Source: Jannaschia formosa
GTDB taxonomy: Bacteria; Pseudomonadota; Alphaproteobacteria; Rhodobacterales; Rhodobacteraceae
NCBI RefSeq assembly: GCF_003340555.1
Contig: NZ_QPLJ01000010.1
Coordinates: 62,001-126,000, forward strand
Direction: 5' to 3'
DNA: 64,000 bases
In this document: positions 55,701 through 64,000 of the stretch, piece after piece
How positions within the stretch are numbered: position 1 is the first letter of the stretch
How the letters are laid out: every line of letters begins with the position of its first letter
Program-made: the position numbers and the translations under genes
Notes under the pieces: model-generated
Database searches by the model: none
The model's input: the letters and a program-made list of their open reading frames with translations, nothing else
Told to the model about the DNA's origin: nothing

Positions 55701-55729
55701 TTGCCCCGGCCCGCGCCGAGCCTTACCTT
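55701..55729 (+). promoter_or_regulatory. Promoter of moaA, predicting a leaderless mRNA
   Basis: TTGCCC (55701-55706), 17-base spacer, TACCTT (55724-55729), seven bases before ATG 55737; no ribosome site. Confidence 0.5.
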
Positions 55730-55736
55730 GCGGCGC

Positions 55737-56747
55737 ATGGATCCCCTCATCGACCCCTTCGCGCGCCGCATCGACTACCTGCGGATCTCGGTCACGGACC
55801 GCTGCGACTTCCGCTGCACCTATTGCATGTCGGAGCACATGACCTTCCTGCCGAAGAAGGAGCTTCTGACCCTCGAGGAGCTCGAGCGCCTCTGCACCGC
55901 CTTCGTCCGCCTCGGCGTCCGCAAGCTCCGCATCACCGGGGGCGAGCCGCTCGTCCGCCGCAACATCCTCTCCTTCTTCGAGGGCATGTCCCAGCATCTG
56001 GGCCACGGCCTCGACGAGCTGACGCTGACCACCAACGGCTCCCAGCTCGACCGCTTCGCCGCGCCGCTGGCGCAGGCCGGGGTGCGGCGCGTGAACGTCT
56101 CGCTCGACACGCTCGACGCCGACAGGTTCAAGGCGATCACCCGCTGGGGCAGCCTCGACAAGGTGCTGCGCGGCATCGACGCGGCCCGGGCGGCGGGCCT
56201 GCGCGTCAAGATCAACACCGTGGCCCTCAAGGGCACCAACGAGGACGAGCTCTTCGACCTCGTGGCCTGGGCCGCGCGCGAGGAACTCGACCTGACCTTC
56301 ATCGAGGTCATGCCGATGGGCGACATGGGCGACGGCACCGACGGCACCCTGCGGCTCGACCAGTACTGGCCGCTCCGCGACCTGCGCGCGCGCCTTGCCG
56401 AACGCTACACGCTCCGCGACCTCGCCCACCGCACCGGCGGCCCGGCCCGCTATGTCGACCTGGCCGAGACCGGGCAGCAGATCGGCTTCATCACGCCGCT
56501 CACGCATAATTTCTGCGAAAGCTGCAACCGCGTCCGGCTCACCTGTACCGGCCAGCTCTACATGTGCCTCGGGCAGGAGGACATGGCCGACCTGCGCGCC
56601 CCCCTGCGCGCCAGCCCCGACGACGCCGCGCTCGAAGACGCCATCCGCGCCGCCATCGCGCGCAAGCCGAAGGGCCACGATTTCGACTATTCCCGGCAGC
56701 GCGCCGACGGCCAGATGTCCCGGCACATGAGCCATACCGGCGGATGA
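55737..56747 (+). CDS. moaA: GTP 3',8-cyclase MoaA
   Basis: 336 aa, radical-SAM first step of molybdenum cofactor synthesis. The N-terminal cluster CDFRCTYC (CxxxCxxC) follows [20 protein letters not shown] and NVSLDTLD follow, and the C-terminal cluster [20 protein letters not shown] (CxxC...C) is complete. The usual C-terminal GG (SHTGG) is present. The stop overlaps the next start (ATGA). Other moa genes are not in the window. Confidence 0.96.
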   Translation: MDPLIDPFARRIDYLRISVTDRCDFRCTYCMSEHMTFLPKKELLTLEELERLCTAFVRLGVRKLRITGGEPLVRRNILSFFEGMSQHLGHGLDELTLTTNGSQLDRFAAPLAQAGVRRVNVSLDTLDADRFKAITRWGSLDKVLRGIDAARAAGLRVKINTVALKGTNEDELFDLVAWAAREELDLTFIEVMPMGDMGDGTDGTLRLDQYWPLRDLRARLAERYTLRDLAHRTGGPARYVDLAETGQQIGFITPLTHNFCESCNRVRLTCTGQLYMCLGQEDMADLRAPLRASPDDAALEDAIRAAIARKPKGHDFDYSRQRADGQMSRHMSHTGG

Positions 56748-57355
56748 ACTACCCCGCGCTGGAGCGTCAGGCCGCCGCCCGCGCCCTGGCGCTGCTCGGC
56801 GGCTTCCATGACGGCGAGACGACGACGCTCCTGCTCGGACCCGACCCCGCAACCTTCTGGGCCACCCTGACCGCCAGCCCCGAATGGCGCGGCCCCGACC
56901 CGGTCGACCGCTGGTCGCGGCGCGTCCTCACCGCCTGGGCCGCCGAGATCGGGGCCGAGCCGCGCTTCCCCTTCGGCCAGCCCCTCCAGCCCTTCGTCAC
57001 CTGGATGACGCGGACCGGGCGCTGCCACGTCTCGCCCGCCCACCTGCTCGCCCACAACACGCAGGGCCTCATGGTCAGCGCCCGCGGCGCGCTGGTCCTG
57101 CCCCGCCGCATAGCGCTCCCCGACCCGCCGCCCTCCCCCTGCGCGCACTGCCACGCCCCCTGCCTGACCGCCTGCCCGGCGGGCGCCATCGACGCGGCGG
57201 GCTACGACCTCGCCGCCTGCCACGCCCATCTCTCTGGCCCGAACGACTGCATGGCGCGGGGCTGCGCCGTCCGCCGCGCCTGCCCCGCCTCGCCGACCCG
57301 GCCGCAGGCGCAATCCGCCCATCACATGGCCCATTTCCACCGCGAGTCCCCATGA
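56744..57355 (+). CDS. Ferredoxin-like iron-sulfur protein
   Basis: 203 aa. The N-terminal 120 residues have no named domain ([59 protein letters not shown]). The C-terminus holds [31 protein letters not shown] and [15 protein letters not shown], with at least eight Cys fitting one or two [4Fe-4S] clusters, reminiscent of the QueG-type ferredoxin region. ATGA coupling on both sides ties it to moaA and sixA. Reaction unknown. Confidence 0.8.
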   Translation: MNYPALERQAAARALALLGGFHDGETTTLLLGPDPATFWATLTASPEWRGPDPVDRWSRRVLTAWAAEIGAEPRFPFGQPLQPFVTWMTRTGRCHVSPAHLLAHNTQGLMVSARGALVLPRRIALPDPPPSPCAHCHAPCLTACPAGAIDAAGYDLAACHAHLSGPNDCMARGCAVRRACPASPTRPQAQSAHHMAHFHRESP

Positions 57356-57810
57356 CCCTGATCCTGATGCGCCATGCCAAGTCGAGCTGGGGCGACCCGA
57401 TGCAGGGCGACCACGAGCGGCCGCTCAACCGCCGCGGGCGCGAGGCGGCGCCCCGCATCGGCGCCTGGCTGCGCGCCAACGGCTACACGCCCGCCCGCAT
57501 CCTCTGTTCGACCGCGGTCCGCACCCGCGAGACCTGCGCCGCGCTGGGCTTCGACGTCGAACCGGAGTTCCGCTCCGACCTCTACCTGGCCGAGCCCGAG
57601 ACGATCCTCGCGCTCGCCCGGACCCCGGGTCCCGCGCCGCTCCTGATCCTCGGCCACAACCCCGGCATCGCCGAGGCGGCGGCCCGCGCGGTGGCCCAGC
57701 CCCCCGCCCATCCCGACTTCGAGACCTACCCGACCTGCGCCACCACCGTGATCGCCGAGGACGGCCGCGTCCTCGCCTTCGTCGTCCCGAGGGACCTCCC
57801 GGCGACCTGA
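57352..57810 (+). CDS. SixA-type phosphohistidine phosphatase
   Basis: 152 aa. RHG motif LILMRHAKSSWGDP with the catalytic His, LNRRGREAAPRIGAWL, STAVRTRETC (Arg) and LLILGHNPGIAE (second His). In E. coli SixA removes phosphate from His-phosphotransfer proteins. Coupled to the ferredoxin-like gene; a nine-base-pair hairpin follows the stop. Confidence 0.92.
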   Translation: MTLILMRHAKSSWGDPMQGDHERPLNRRGREAAPRIGAWLRANGYTPARILCSTAVRTRETCAALGFDVEPEFRSDLYLAEPETILALARTPGPAPLLILGHNPGIAEAAARAVAQPPAHPDFETYPTCATTVIAEDGRVLAFVVPRDLPAT

Positions 57811-57825
57811 CCCGCGCAAGGCGTC

Positions 57826-57849
57826 ACCCCCGGGCGCGACCCCGGGGGT
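57826..57849 (+). terminator. Terminator of the moaA operon
   Basis: ACCCCCGGG (57826-57834) pairs with CCCGGGGGT (57841-57849), six-base loop, 15 bases after the sixA stop. No T tract. Confidence 0.55.
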
Positions 57850-58356
57850 CCGCCGCACCGCCTGTCAATGCCGCTGCATGGCGAGCGCGACGTAGCGCCC
57901 GGCCGCGATCTGGCTCCCGACCTGCCTATCGATCCACCCGAGGCACCCAGCCCGCAGGCCGGCGATGCCGACACGCACCACGCGGCGACACTCCTGCCGT
58001 CGTCATCCGCCCCTGACGCCTCGCCCTTGGACCGGTCAGTCGGCATTCTGCTCCGGACTTCGGCGAAGGATCTCGCAATCACGACACCGCAAATCTCGAC
58101 ATTTCCCGGCCGTCCGTGACCGGCGACCATGAGACCGCCCCCCGCCTCCGCGACCGCCTCGCGAGGCTCCGAACACCCCGACCGTCAACCGTCCCCGCCG
58201 CACAGTCCGCCGTCTGCCCCTGCAAACCGGACGTATGACGCAGATCACCCGTGGATCACCCCTCCATCACCCCCAGAGCCCACGAAGCGGAAAGCGAACA
58301 CATCCCGGGCGCTCTCCCCCTCGTCGCAGGTTCGCCAACACGCGAATCCCGCCCCC
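57850..58356. other. Gene-free stretch of about 500 bases
   Basis: No open frame with a ribosome site, domain or coding-like composition. Slightly less GC-rich than the flanks, with a short palindrome GCCTCGCGAGGC near 58160. It may contain the 3' untranslated region of the Lrp-type gene. Nothing else seen. Confidence 0.4.
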
Positions 58357-58836
58357 TCACACCGGCAGCGCGGTCTCCGACTTCAGCTCTTCCATCGACA
58401 GGAGCGCCGTGACGTTGAACACCCGCACCTCCGAGATCAGCGCCTGGTAGAACACGTCATAGGCGCGCGCGTTCGCCACCCGGACCTTCAGGATGTAGTC
58501 GATGTCGCCCGCCAGCCGGTGCGCCTCCTGCACCTCGGGGCGGGCCTTAAGGGCGGCGAGGAAGCGGCGCTGCCACTCCGCCTCGTGCTCCGAAGTCCTT
58601 ATCAGGACGAAGAAACACGCCTCCAGCCCCAGCGCGTCCGGGTCGACCACCGCAACCGGCGGCCCCATCACGCCGGCCTCGCGCATTTTGCGGATGCGAT
58701 TCCAGACCGGCGTCTTCGACGAGCCCACCTCGCGCGCGATTTCCTCCAGCGACCGCGAGGCGTCCCGCTGCATCTCCCGGAGGATCTTCCGGTCGAGCGC
58801 ATCCAACCGGACCTCTGTCTGCGTTTCGCCAGCCAT
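58357..58836 (-). CDS. Lrp/AsnC-family transcriptional regulator
   Basis: 159 aa. HTH: LDALDRKILREMQRDASRSLEEIAREVGSSKTPVWNRIRKMREAGVM; RAM effector domain: FFVLIRTSEHEAEWQRRFLAALKARPEVQEAHRLAGDIDYILKVRV. It faces the sulfate-assimilation operon across 117 bases and is the obvious candidate to control it, perhaps with cysteine or another amino acid as signal (inference). Confidence 0.93.
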   Translation of the reverse strand: MAGETQTEVRLDALDRKILREMQRDASRSLEEIAREVGSSKTPVWNRIRKMREAGVMGPPVAVVDPDALGLEACFFVLIRTSEHEAEWQRRFLAALKARPEVQEAHRLAGDIDYILKVRVANARAYDVFYQALISEVRVFNVTALLSMEELKSETALPV

Positions 58837-58953
58837 CTGGACCCCTTTCCTGCTCAGGCATAGATTCCTGCACGGACGTTCCTGTTAGCAGACCCCACCT
58901 ATGCCGAAAGGGGGAAATCGTCCTATATCAGGCTTCGAACCAGCGAGGCCGCC

Positions 58954-60333
58954 ATGAACCACTTTCCCGTCTTCCTCGCCCTCGAGGGCCGCCGCGTTCT
59001 CGTCGCCGGCGGCGGCGAGGCCGCCATCGCCAAGCTGCGCCTTCTGCTGAAGACGACCGCCCGGATCACCGTCGTCGCCGAGGACCCCGCCCCGGAGATC
59101 GAGGCCTGGGCCGACGCCGGCAAGCTCACGCTGATCCGCCGCGCGCAGGAACCGGGGGACGCGCTCTGCTGCGTGATCGCCTACGCCGCGCACGAGGATC
59201 ATTGCAAAGATATCAAGATGTTGCGTATGTCCACCGCCGACGGCGCGCTGGTCAACGTCGTCGACGACCTCGCCAACTCCCAGTTCATCACCCCCGCCAT
59301 CGTGGACCGCGATCCCGTCACCATCGCCATCGGAACCGAGGGCGCGGCTCCGGTGCTGGCCCGCAAGATCAAGGCCGACCTGGAGGCGCGCCTGCCCGCG
59401 CAACTCGGGCTGCTGGCGAAGATCGGCAAGGGTTTCCGCAAGATGGCCGACGCCCTGCCGATGGGCGCCGCCCGCCGCCGCTTCTGGGCCGAGTACTACG
59501 ACCAGACCGGTCCCCGCGCCGCCGAGCAGGGCGAGGATGCCATCCGCGAGGCACTCGACGATCTGCTCGCCACCCATCTCCGCGCCGAGGCCCGCCCCGG
59601 CCATGTCGACCTCGTCGGCGCCGGCCCGGGCGATCCGGAACTGCTGACGCTGAAGGCCCGCAAGGCCCTGCATGAGGCCGACGTGGTCATCCACGACCGG
59701 CTGGTCCCCCCGGCGATCCTGGAACTCGCCCGCCGCGAGGCGCTCCTCATCGACGCGGGGAAGGAGGGCTTCGGCCCCTCCATGGCGCAGCCTGAGATCG
59801 ATGCGCTGATCGTGGAGCATGGGCTGAACGGCGCCCATGTCGTCCGCCTCAAGGGCGGCGACCCCACCATCTTCGGGCGTCTCGATGAAGAGATCGAGGC
59901 CCTTGATGAAGCTGGCCTTTCCTGGTCCGTGATCCCCGGCATCACCGCCGCCTCGGCCTCGGTCGCCGCCATCGGGCAAAGCCTGACGAAGCGCGGGCGC
60001 AACGGCTCCGTCCGCTACCTGACGGGCCACGACATGAAGGGCTTCGCCGATCAGGACTGGCGCGCGCTGGCCCAACCCGGAGAGGTCGCGGCGATCTACA
60101 TGGGCAAGCGCGCAGCGCGCTGGATGCAGGGCCGGCTGATGATGCACGGCGCCGCCCCCGCAACGCCCGTCACCGTCGTCGTGAACGCGTCCCGCCCCGA
60201 CCAGCGCATCGTTGAGGCGACCCTGGCCACCCTGCCCGACGCGCTGGACGGCGTGACCGGCCCCGCCCTTCTGCTCCACGGCCTCGCGCCCCGCCGCGCC
60301 GCCCGCATCCTCGAACAGGAGATCGCGCTATGA
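58954..60333 (+). CDS. cysG: Siroheme synthase CysG (trifunctional)
   Basis: 459 aa fusion. Residues 1-200: precorrin-2 dehydrogenase/ferrochelatase (RVLVAGGGEAAIAKLRLLL NAD site, PAIVDRDPVTIAIGTEGAAPVLARKIK). Residues 215-459: uroporphyrinogen-III methyltransferase (VDLVGAGPGDPELLTLKA, VVIHDRLV, RLKGGDPTIFGR, VIPGITAASA). Supplies siroheme for the sulfite reductase encoded two genes downstream. Four-base overlap with the next gene. Confidence 0.96.
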   Translation: MNHFPVFLALEGRRVLVAGGGEAAIAKLRLLLKTTARITVVAEDPAPEIEAWADAGKLTLIRRAQEPGDALCCVIAYAAHEDHCKDIKMLRMSTADGALVNVVDDLANSQFITPAIVDRDPVTIAIGTEGAAPVLARKIKADLEARLPAQLGLLAKIGKGFRKMADALPMGAARRRFWAEYYDQTGPRAAEQGEDAIREALDDLLATHLRAEARPGHVDLVGAGPGDPELLTLKARKALHEADVVIHDRLVPPAILELARREALLIDAGKEGFGPSMAQPEIDALIVEHGLNGAHVVRLKGGDPTIFGRLDEEIEALDEAGLSWSVIPGITAASASVAAIGQSLTKRGRNGSVRYLTGHDMKGFADQDWRALAQPGEVAAIYMGKRAARWMQGRLMMHGAAPATPVTVVVNASRPDQRIVEATLATLPDALDGVTGPALLLHGLAPRRAARILEQEIAL

Positions 60334-60635
60334 GCCGCCGTCCCTTCACCCCCAAGGTCGTCACCGCCAACCTGCTGGTCGAGGGCGACGTCGTCTACCT
60401 GTCCGCTGACGACCGCTGGGTTCCCGCGCTGCGCGACGCCGAGATCCAGGAGGACGAGGCCATCGCCGAGGCCCGGCTGCTCGACGCCTCGTCGCAGTCG
60501 GACACCGTAGTCGGCGTCTACCTCGCCGAGGTGAAGCACGGCCCCGACGGCCCCGAGCCGGTCCATTTCCGCGAGGCGTTCCGCGCCTCCGGCCCGACCA
60601 ACTATCCCCACGGCAAAGCCCACGAGGCTCAGTGA
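60330..60635 (+). CDS. DUF2849 protein
   Basis: 101 aa: PKVVTANLLVEGDVVYLSADDRWVPAL, DEAIAEARLLDASSQSDTVVGVYLAEV. DUF2849 is almost always found between cysG and the sulfite reductase gene in alphaproteobacteria, so a role in sulfite reduction is expected, but its biochemistry is unknown. The stop overlaps the cysI start codon by one base. Confidence 0.92.
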   Translation: MSRRPFTPKVVTANLLVEGDVVYLSADDRWVPALRDAEIQEDEAIAEARLLDASSQSDTVVGVYLAEVKHGPDGPEPVHFREAFRASGPTNYPHGKAHEAQ

Positions 60636-62284
60636 TGTATCAATACGACGATTTCGACCGCGCCTTCCTCGCCGAGCGCAACGCCCAGTTCCGCGCCCAG
60701 GTGGAGCGCCGCCTCGACGGCTCGCTGACTGAGGACGAGTTCAAGCCGCTGCGCCTGATGAACGGCGTCTACCTGCAACTGCACGCCTACATGCTGCGCG
60801 TGGCGATCCCCTACGGGACGCTTTCGGCCGACCAGATGCGGGTTCTGGCCGAGCTGGCGGAGCGTTGGGACAAGGGCTACGGCCATTTCACCACGCGCCA
60901 GAACATCCAGTACAACTGGCCGAAACTGCGGGACATTCCCGACATGCTCGACCGGCTGGGCGATGTCGGAATGCACGCCATCCAGACCTCGGGCAACACG
61001 ATCCGCAACGTGACCGCCGACCATTTCGCCGGCGCCGCCGCCGACGAGATCGTCGACCCGCGCCCCTATGCCGAGCTGCTGCGGCAATGGTCCACCGACC
61101 ATCCGGAGTTCCAGTTCCTGCCCCGCAAGTTCAAGATCGCCGTGACCGGGTCGCCCAACGACCGGGCCGTGACGAAGGCCCACGACATCGGCCTTGTCGC
61201 GAAGGAGCGGGACGGCGAGATCGGCTTCGAGGTCCTCGTCGGCGGCGGTCTCGGCCGCACGCCCATGGTCGGCAAGACCCTGCGGGAGTTCCTGCCGGTA
61301 GCCGACCTGCTGCCCTATTGCGAGGCCATCGTCGGCGTCTACAACCGCCTCGGCCGCCGCGACAACAAGTACAAGGCGCGCATCAAGATCACCGTCCACG
61401 AGACCGGGATCGAGGAGATCCGCAACCTCGTCGAGGCTCGCTTCGCGGAGTTGCGCCCCCTCTTCGACGGCAGCGACATGAACGCGCTCCGGCGGATCGA
61501 GGCGCAGTTCGCGCCCCCCGCCTTCCGCACGTCCTCGCAACTGCCCGAGCGGCTGGACCCGGCCCTGCAGGCCTGGATCGACACCAGCGTCACGGCGCAC
61601 AAGCGCGCCGACCACGCCATCGTCACCATCTCGGTCAAGGCACATGGCGCGACGCCGGGCGACGCCTCGGCCGAGCAGATGCGGCTGATGGCCGACCTGG
61701 CCGAACGCTACGCCTATGGCGAGCTGCGCATCAGCCACGAGCAGAACGTGATCCTGCCCCATGTCCGCCGGGCCGACCTGCCCGCGATCTATGCGGCGCT
61801 CAACAAGGCCGGGCTGGGCACGGCGAATGTCGGGCTCGCCTCCGACATCATCGCCTGCCCCGGCATGGATTACTGCGCGCTGGCGACCGCCCGCTCGATC
61901 CCCGTGGCGCAGGGCATCGCCACCGCGCTGGAAGCCATCGAGCGCGATATCGGTGCGCTGAAGATCAAGATCTCGGGCTGCATCAACGCCTGCGGCCATC
62001 ACCATGTCGGCCATATCGGCATCCTCGGGCTCGACCGCGCGGGGGTCGAGAACTACCAGATCACGCTGGGCGGCGACGGGACCGAGACCATGGCCGTCGG
62101 CGAACGGGCGGGTCCCGGCTTCGCCTACGACCAGATCGTCCCAGCCGTGGAGCGGCTGGTCCGTGCCTATCTCGACCTGCGCACCGACCCGTCCGAAACG
62201 TTCCTCGCGGCCTATCGCCGCCTCGGTGCCGCCCCGTTCAAGGCCGCGCTCTACCCCGACGAGGAGGCAGCCCATGCCGCTTGA
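60635..62284 (+). CDS. cysI: Sulfite reductase hemoprotein (nitrite/sulfite reductase family)
   Basis: 549 aa. Two ferredoxin-like half domains and siroheme/[4Fe-4S] domains: GYGHFTTRQNIQYNW, QTSGNTIRNVTADHFAG, KFKIAVTGSPNDRA, then IACPGMDYCALATARS and KIKISGCINACGHHHVGHIGILG, whose four Cys bind the cluster bridged to siroheme. Reduces sulfite to sulfide. ATG 60635 is preferred (GAGG upstream); GTG 60632 is an alternative. Overlaps cysH by 11 bases. Confidence 0.95.
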   Translation: MYQYDDFDRAFLAERNAQFRAQVERRLDGSLTEDEFKPLRLMNGVYLQLHAYMLRVAIPYGTLSADQMRVLAELAERWDKGYGHFTTRQNIQYNWPKLRDIPDMLDRLGDVGMHAIQTSGNTIRNVTADHFAGAAADEIVDPRPYAELLRQWSTDHPEFQFLPRKFKIAVTGSPNDRAVTKAHDIGLVAKERDGEIGFEVLVGGGLGRTPMVGKTLREFLPVADLLPYCEAIVGVYNRLGRRDNKYKARIKITVHETGIEEIRNLVEARFAELRPLFDGSDMNALRRIEAQFAPPAFRTSSQLPERLDPALQAWIDTSVTAHKRADHAIVTISVKAHGATPGDASAEQMRLMADLAERYAYGELRISHEQNVILPHVRRADLPAIYAALNKAGLGTANVGLASDIIACPGMDYCALATARSIPVAQGIATALEAIERDIGALKIKISGCINACGHHHVGHIGILGLDRAGVENYQITLGGDGTETMAVGERAGPGFAYDQIVPAVERLVRAYLDLRTDPSETFLAAYRRLGAAPFKAALYPDEEAAHAA

Positions 62285-63008
62285 CGCCCATGCCCTGCTG
62301 ACTGCCCGCGCGGCGCAGCTCAACGCCGACCTCGACGGCGCGTCCGCCGAGCGCATCCTCGACACCGCCCTTCGCGACGCGCGGCTGGGCGAGGTGGCGA
62401 TGGTGTCGTCCTTCGGCGCGGACTCGGTCGTGCTGCTGCACCTGCTGGCGCAGATCGACCCGACGCGCCCGGTGCTGTTCCTCGAGACGGGGATGCTGTT
62501 TGCCGAGACGCTGGCCTATCAGCGCGAGGTGGCCGGTAGCCTCGGCCTGACCGACATCCGCGTCATCCGCCCCGACGCGGCCGACCTGTTCCTGCACGAT
62601 GCCGACGGAGTGCTGCACCAGACCGACCAGGACGCCTGCTGCGCCATCCGCAAGGTCAAGCCGCTGGAGCTGGCGCTTCAGGATTTCGACACCTGGATCA
62701 CCGGCCGCAAGCGCATCCACGGGGGCGCACGCGCCGAGATGCCGCTCTTCGAGGCGGACGGGAGCCATATCAAGATCAACCCGCTCGCCGCCTGGACCGG
62801 GGCCGATCTCGCCGCCTACATGGAGGCGCATGACCTGCCCCGGCATCCGCTGGTCGCGAAAGGCTTCACCTCCATCGGCTGCGCGCCCTGCACGACCTCG
62901 ACCCTGCCGGGCGAGGACCCGCGCGCCGGGCGCTGGCGCGCCTCGGACAAGGCCGAATGCGGCATCCATTTCGACGGGGCCCGGATCTGGCCCGCCACGC
63001 GGAGCTGA
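62274..63008 (+). CDS. cysH: APS-type assimilatory reductase (CysH family)
   Basis: 244 aa. VAMVSSFGADSVVLLHLL (nucleotide loop), FLETGMLFAETLAYQ, DACCAIRKVKPLELAL, TGRKRIHGGARAEMP and GCAPCTTSTLPGEDPRAGRWR. The CC and CxxC pairs are the [4Fe-4S] ligands of APS reductases and are lost in PAPS reductases. Hence the enzyme should reduce adenylyl sulfate directly. The catalytic Cys lies in KAECGIH. No cysDN is in the window. Confidence 0.94.
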   Translation: MPLDAHALLTARAAQLNADLDGASAERILDTALRDARLGEVAMVSSFGADSVVLLHLLAQIDPTRPVLFLETGMLFAETLAYQREVAGSLGLTDIRVIRPDAADLFLHDADGVLHQTDQDACCAIRKVKPLELALQDFDTWITGRKRIHGGARAEMPLFEADGSHIKINPLAAWTGADLAAYMEAHDLPRHPLVAKGFTSIGCAPCTTSTLPGEDPRAGRWRASDKAECGIHFDGARIWPATRS

Positions 63009-63012
63009 CCCC

Positions 63013-63432
63013 ATGCCCATCGTCACCGATACCGGCTTCGCCGCCGACGACCTCAACGCGCGTTTCGTGCCCTCGGACGAGCTGCCCGCCAACGGGCCGC
63101 TGGCCGTGGACGTGGCGCCGGATGCCGATCTCGCGCCCGTGCTGGCGCAGTTGCAGGACCTGACCGCGATCCGCGTGGCCTTCCCCAGCTCCGCCGATGG
63201 GCGGGGCTTCACCATCGCGCGGCAGCTGCGCCGCGCGGGCTATGCCGGACGGCTGCGGGCCAAGGGCCATGTGCTGGCCGACCAGTACGCGATGGCCCGC
63301 CGCTGCGGCTTCGACGAGATCGAGATCGACGAGGCCCTCGCCGCGCGCCAACCCGAGGACCAGTGGCGCGCCCGCGCCGACTGGCAGGCGCATGACTACC
63401 AGTCGCGGCTCGGCCGCGCCCGGGCGTCCTGA
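63013..63432 (+). CDS. DUF934 protein
   Basis: 139 aa: LPANGPLAVDVAPDADLAPVLAQL, IRVAFPSSADGRGFTIARQLRRAGYAGRLRAKGHVLADQYAMARRCGFDEIEID. DUF934 follows cysH in many alpha- and gammaproteobacteria and is thought to assist sulfite reduction; mechanism unknown. Starts four bases after the cysH stop. Confidence 0.92.
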   Translation: MPIVTDTGFAADDLNARFVPSDELPANGPLAVDVAPDADLAPVLAQLQDLTAIRVAFPSSADGRGFTIARQLRRAGYAGRLRAKGHVLADQYAMARRCGFDEIEIDEALAARQPEDQWRARADWQAHDYQSRLGRARAS

Positions 63433-63436
63433 CGCC

Positions 63437-63465
63437 TTTCCCTGACCCACATCAAAGACTACACA
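63437..63465 (+). promoter_or_regulatory. Promoter of the ferredoxin-NADP reductase gene
   Basis: TTTCCC (63437-63442), 17-base spacer, TACACA (63460-63465), about 30 bases before ATG 63500. It suggests the reductase can be transcribed separately from the cys operon. Confidence 0.45.
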
Positions 63466-63499
63466 GCCGGAGGGGCGCAGTCCTGCGTCCGAATTGCCC

Positions 63500-64000
63500 A
63501 TGACCGAGCACCGCCCCGTGACCAAAGCCACCCCCGTCAACGCCACCCCCCAGCCCGTCCTGCCCGATGCCCAGACGGTGACCGAGGTGAAACACTGGAC
63601 GGATCGCCTGTTCAGCTTCCGGGTGACGCGCCCCGCCTCCCTGCGCTTCCGCTCGGGCGAGTTCGTGATGATCGGCCTGATGGGCGACCCCGACCCGAAG
63701 ACCGGCAGGCAGAAGCCGCTGTTGCGCGCCTATTCCATCGCCTCGCCTTCGTGGGACGACGAGCTGGAGTTCTATTCGATCAAGGTGCAGGACGGCCCGC
63801 TGACCTCGAAGCTGCAGCATATCCGGCCCGGCGACCAGATCATCCTGCGGCCGAAGCCCGTGGGAACGCTGGTCCATGACGCGCTGCTGCCCGGCAAGCG
63901 GCTGTGGTTCTTCGCCACCGGCACCGGCTTCGCGCCCTTCGCCTCGCTGCTGCGAGACCCCGAGACCTACGAGCGCTTCGATCAGGTCATCGTCACCCAC
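63500..64000 (+). CDS. fpr: Ferredoxin-NADP(+) reductase, partial (runs off right edge)
   Basis: The first 167 residues are visible: DRLFSFRVTRPASLRFRSGEFVMIGLMG, RAYSIASPSWDDELEFYSIKV (FAD motif RxYSxxS), GPLTSKLQHIRPGDQI and FATGTGFAPFASLLRDPETYERF (NADP GTGxAP motif). This is the bacterial subclass FPR. It transfers electrons between NADPH and ferredoxin or flavodoxin, and its place behind the sulfite-reductase operon suggests supply for CysI. Confidence 0.94.
   Translation, partial: MTEHRPVTKATPVNATPQPVLPDAQTVTEVKHWTDRLFSFRVTRPASLRFRSGEFVMIGLMGDPDPKTGRQKPLLRAYSIASPSWDDELEFYSIKVQDGPLTSKLQHIRPGDQIILRPKPVGTLVHDALLPGKRLWFFATGTGFAPFASLLRDPETYERFDQVIVTH

Overview
This 64-kb window is chromosomal DNA of an alphaproteobacterium, most probably a member of the Rhodobacteraceae (Roseobacter/Rhodobacter group). 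The evidence is the high G+C content and a set of typical gene types: paired ATP synthase b and b' subunits, a short bacterial-type ProS, a SUV3-like RNA helicase, MmcB, a VPLPA-CTERM protein, a Hint-domain protein, a DUF2849-DUF934 sulfite cluster and extragenic elements carrying GATATTT. I see no rRNA, CRISPR array, prophage, integron or intact insertion sequence. One tRNA is present, tRNA-Leu(UAG). Genes are dense and many junctions are translationally coupled (ATGA, GTGA, TTGA and probably one CTGA).

Layout. 1-12.8 kb is housekeeping: rpe (cut by the left edge), 5-formyl-THF cyclo-ligase, a VOC protein, a zinc metallopeptidase, carD, fdxA, an S4 protein coupled to a SUV3-like helicase, a TPR protein, an SCP2 protein with a lysophospholipase-like hydrolase, lolD-lolC/E, a VPLPA-CTERM protein and proS. 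12.9-23.0 kb holds a fasciclin protein and one complete chemotaxis operon (STAS-like, cheY, cheA, cheW, MCP, cheW, cheR, cheB and a 544-aa protein with a CheZ-like D-xxx-Q motif). 23.2-27.4 kb is the polyphosphate pair ppx and ppk1, with a PHO-box-like repeat upstream of ppk1 and two tiny + strand genes between them.

27.5-46.6 kb is mixed: DUF1499, glycerate kinase, tRNA-Leu, a Hint protein, a PQQ-type sugar dehydrogenase, tig, a MarR regulator, an XRE regulator with sdhE, an aspartate aminotransferase, an EF-hand protein, xthA, a serine hydrolase, mmcB, a glutaredoxin-MauE fusion, a hydrolase with an isomerase, prs and an rRNA methyltransferase. 46.7-49.3 kb is the F0 operon atpI-B-E-F'-F, which ends in a strong terminator. 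49.5-57.8 kb holds an ArsR/NTF2-like fusion, EcsC, a GNAT protein, a flavin reductase, a D-lyxose isomerase, an acyl-CoA synthetase and moaA-ferredoxin-sixA. 58.4-64 kb is assimilatory sulfate reduction: an Lrp-type regulator facing cysG-DUF2849-cysI-cysH-DUF934, followed by a ferredoxin-NADP reductase that runs off the right edge.

How the genes connect. CysG makes siroheme for CysI. CysH has the cysteines of an APS reductase and delivers sulfite. The ferredoxin-NADP reductase could supply electrons. The chemotaxis operon contains receptor, coupling proteins, kinase, adaptation enzymes and response regulator, and the last gene may encode the missing CheY phosphatase. Reading by eye also revealed a recurrent promoter geometry (TTGnnn, 17-bp spacer, TAnnnn). 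In four or five cases it lies so close to the ATG that the mRNA should be leaderless.
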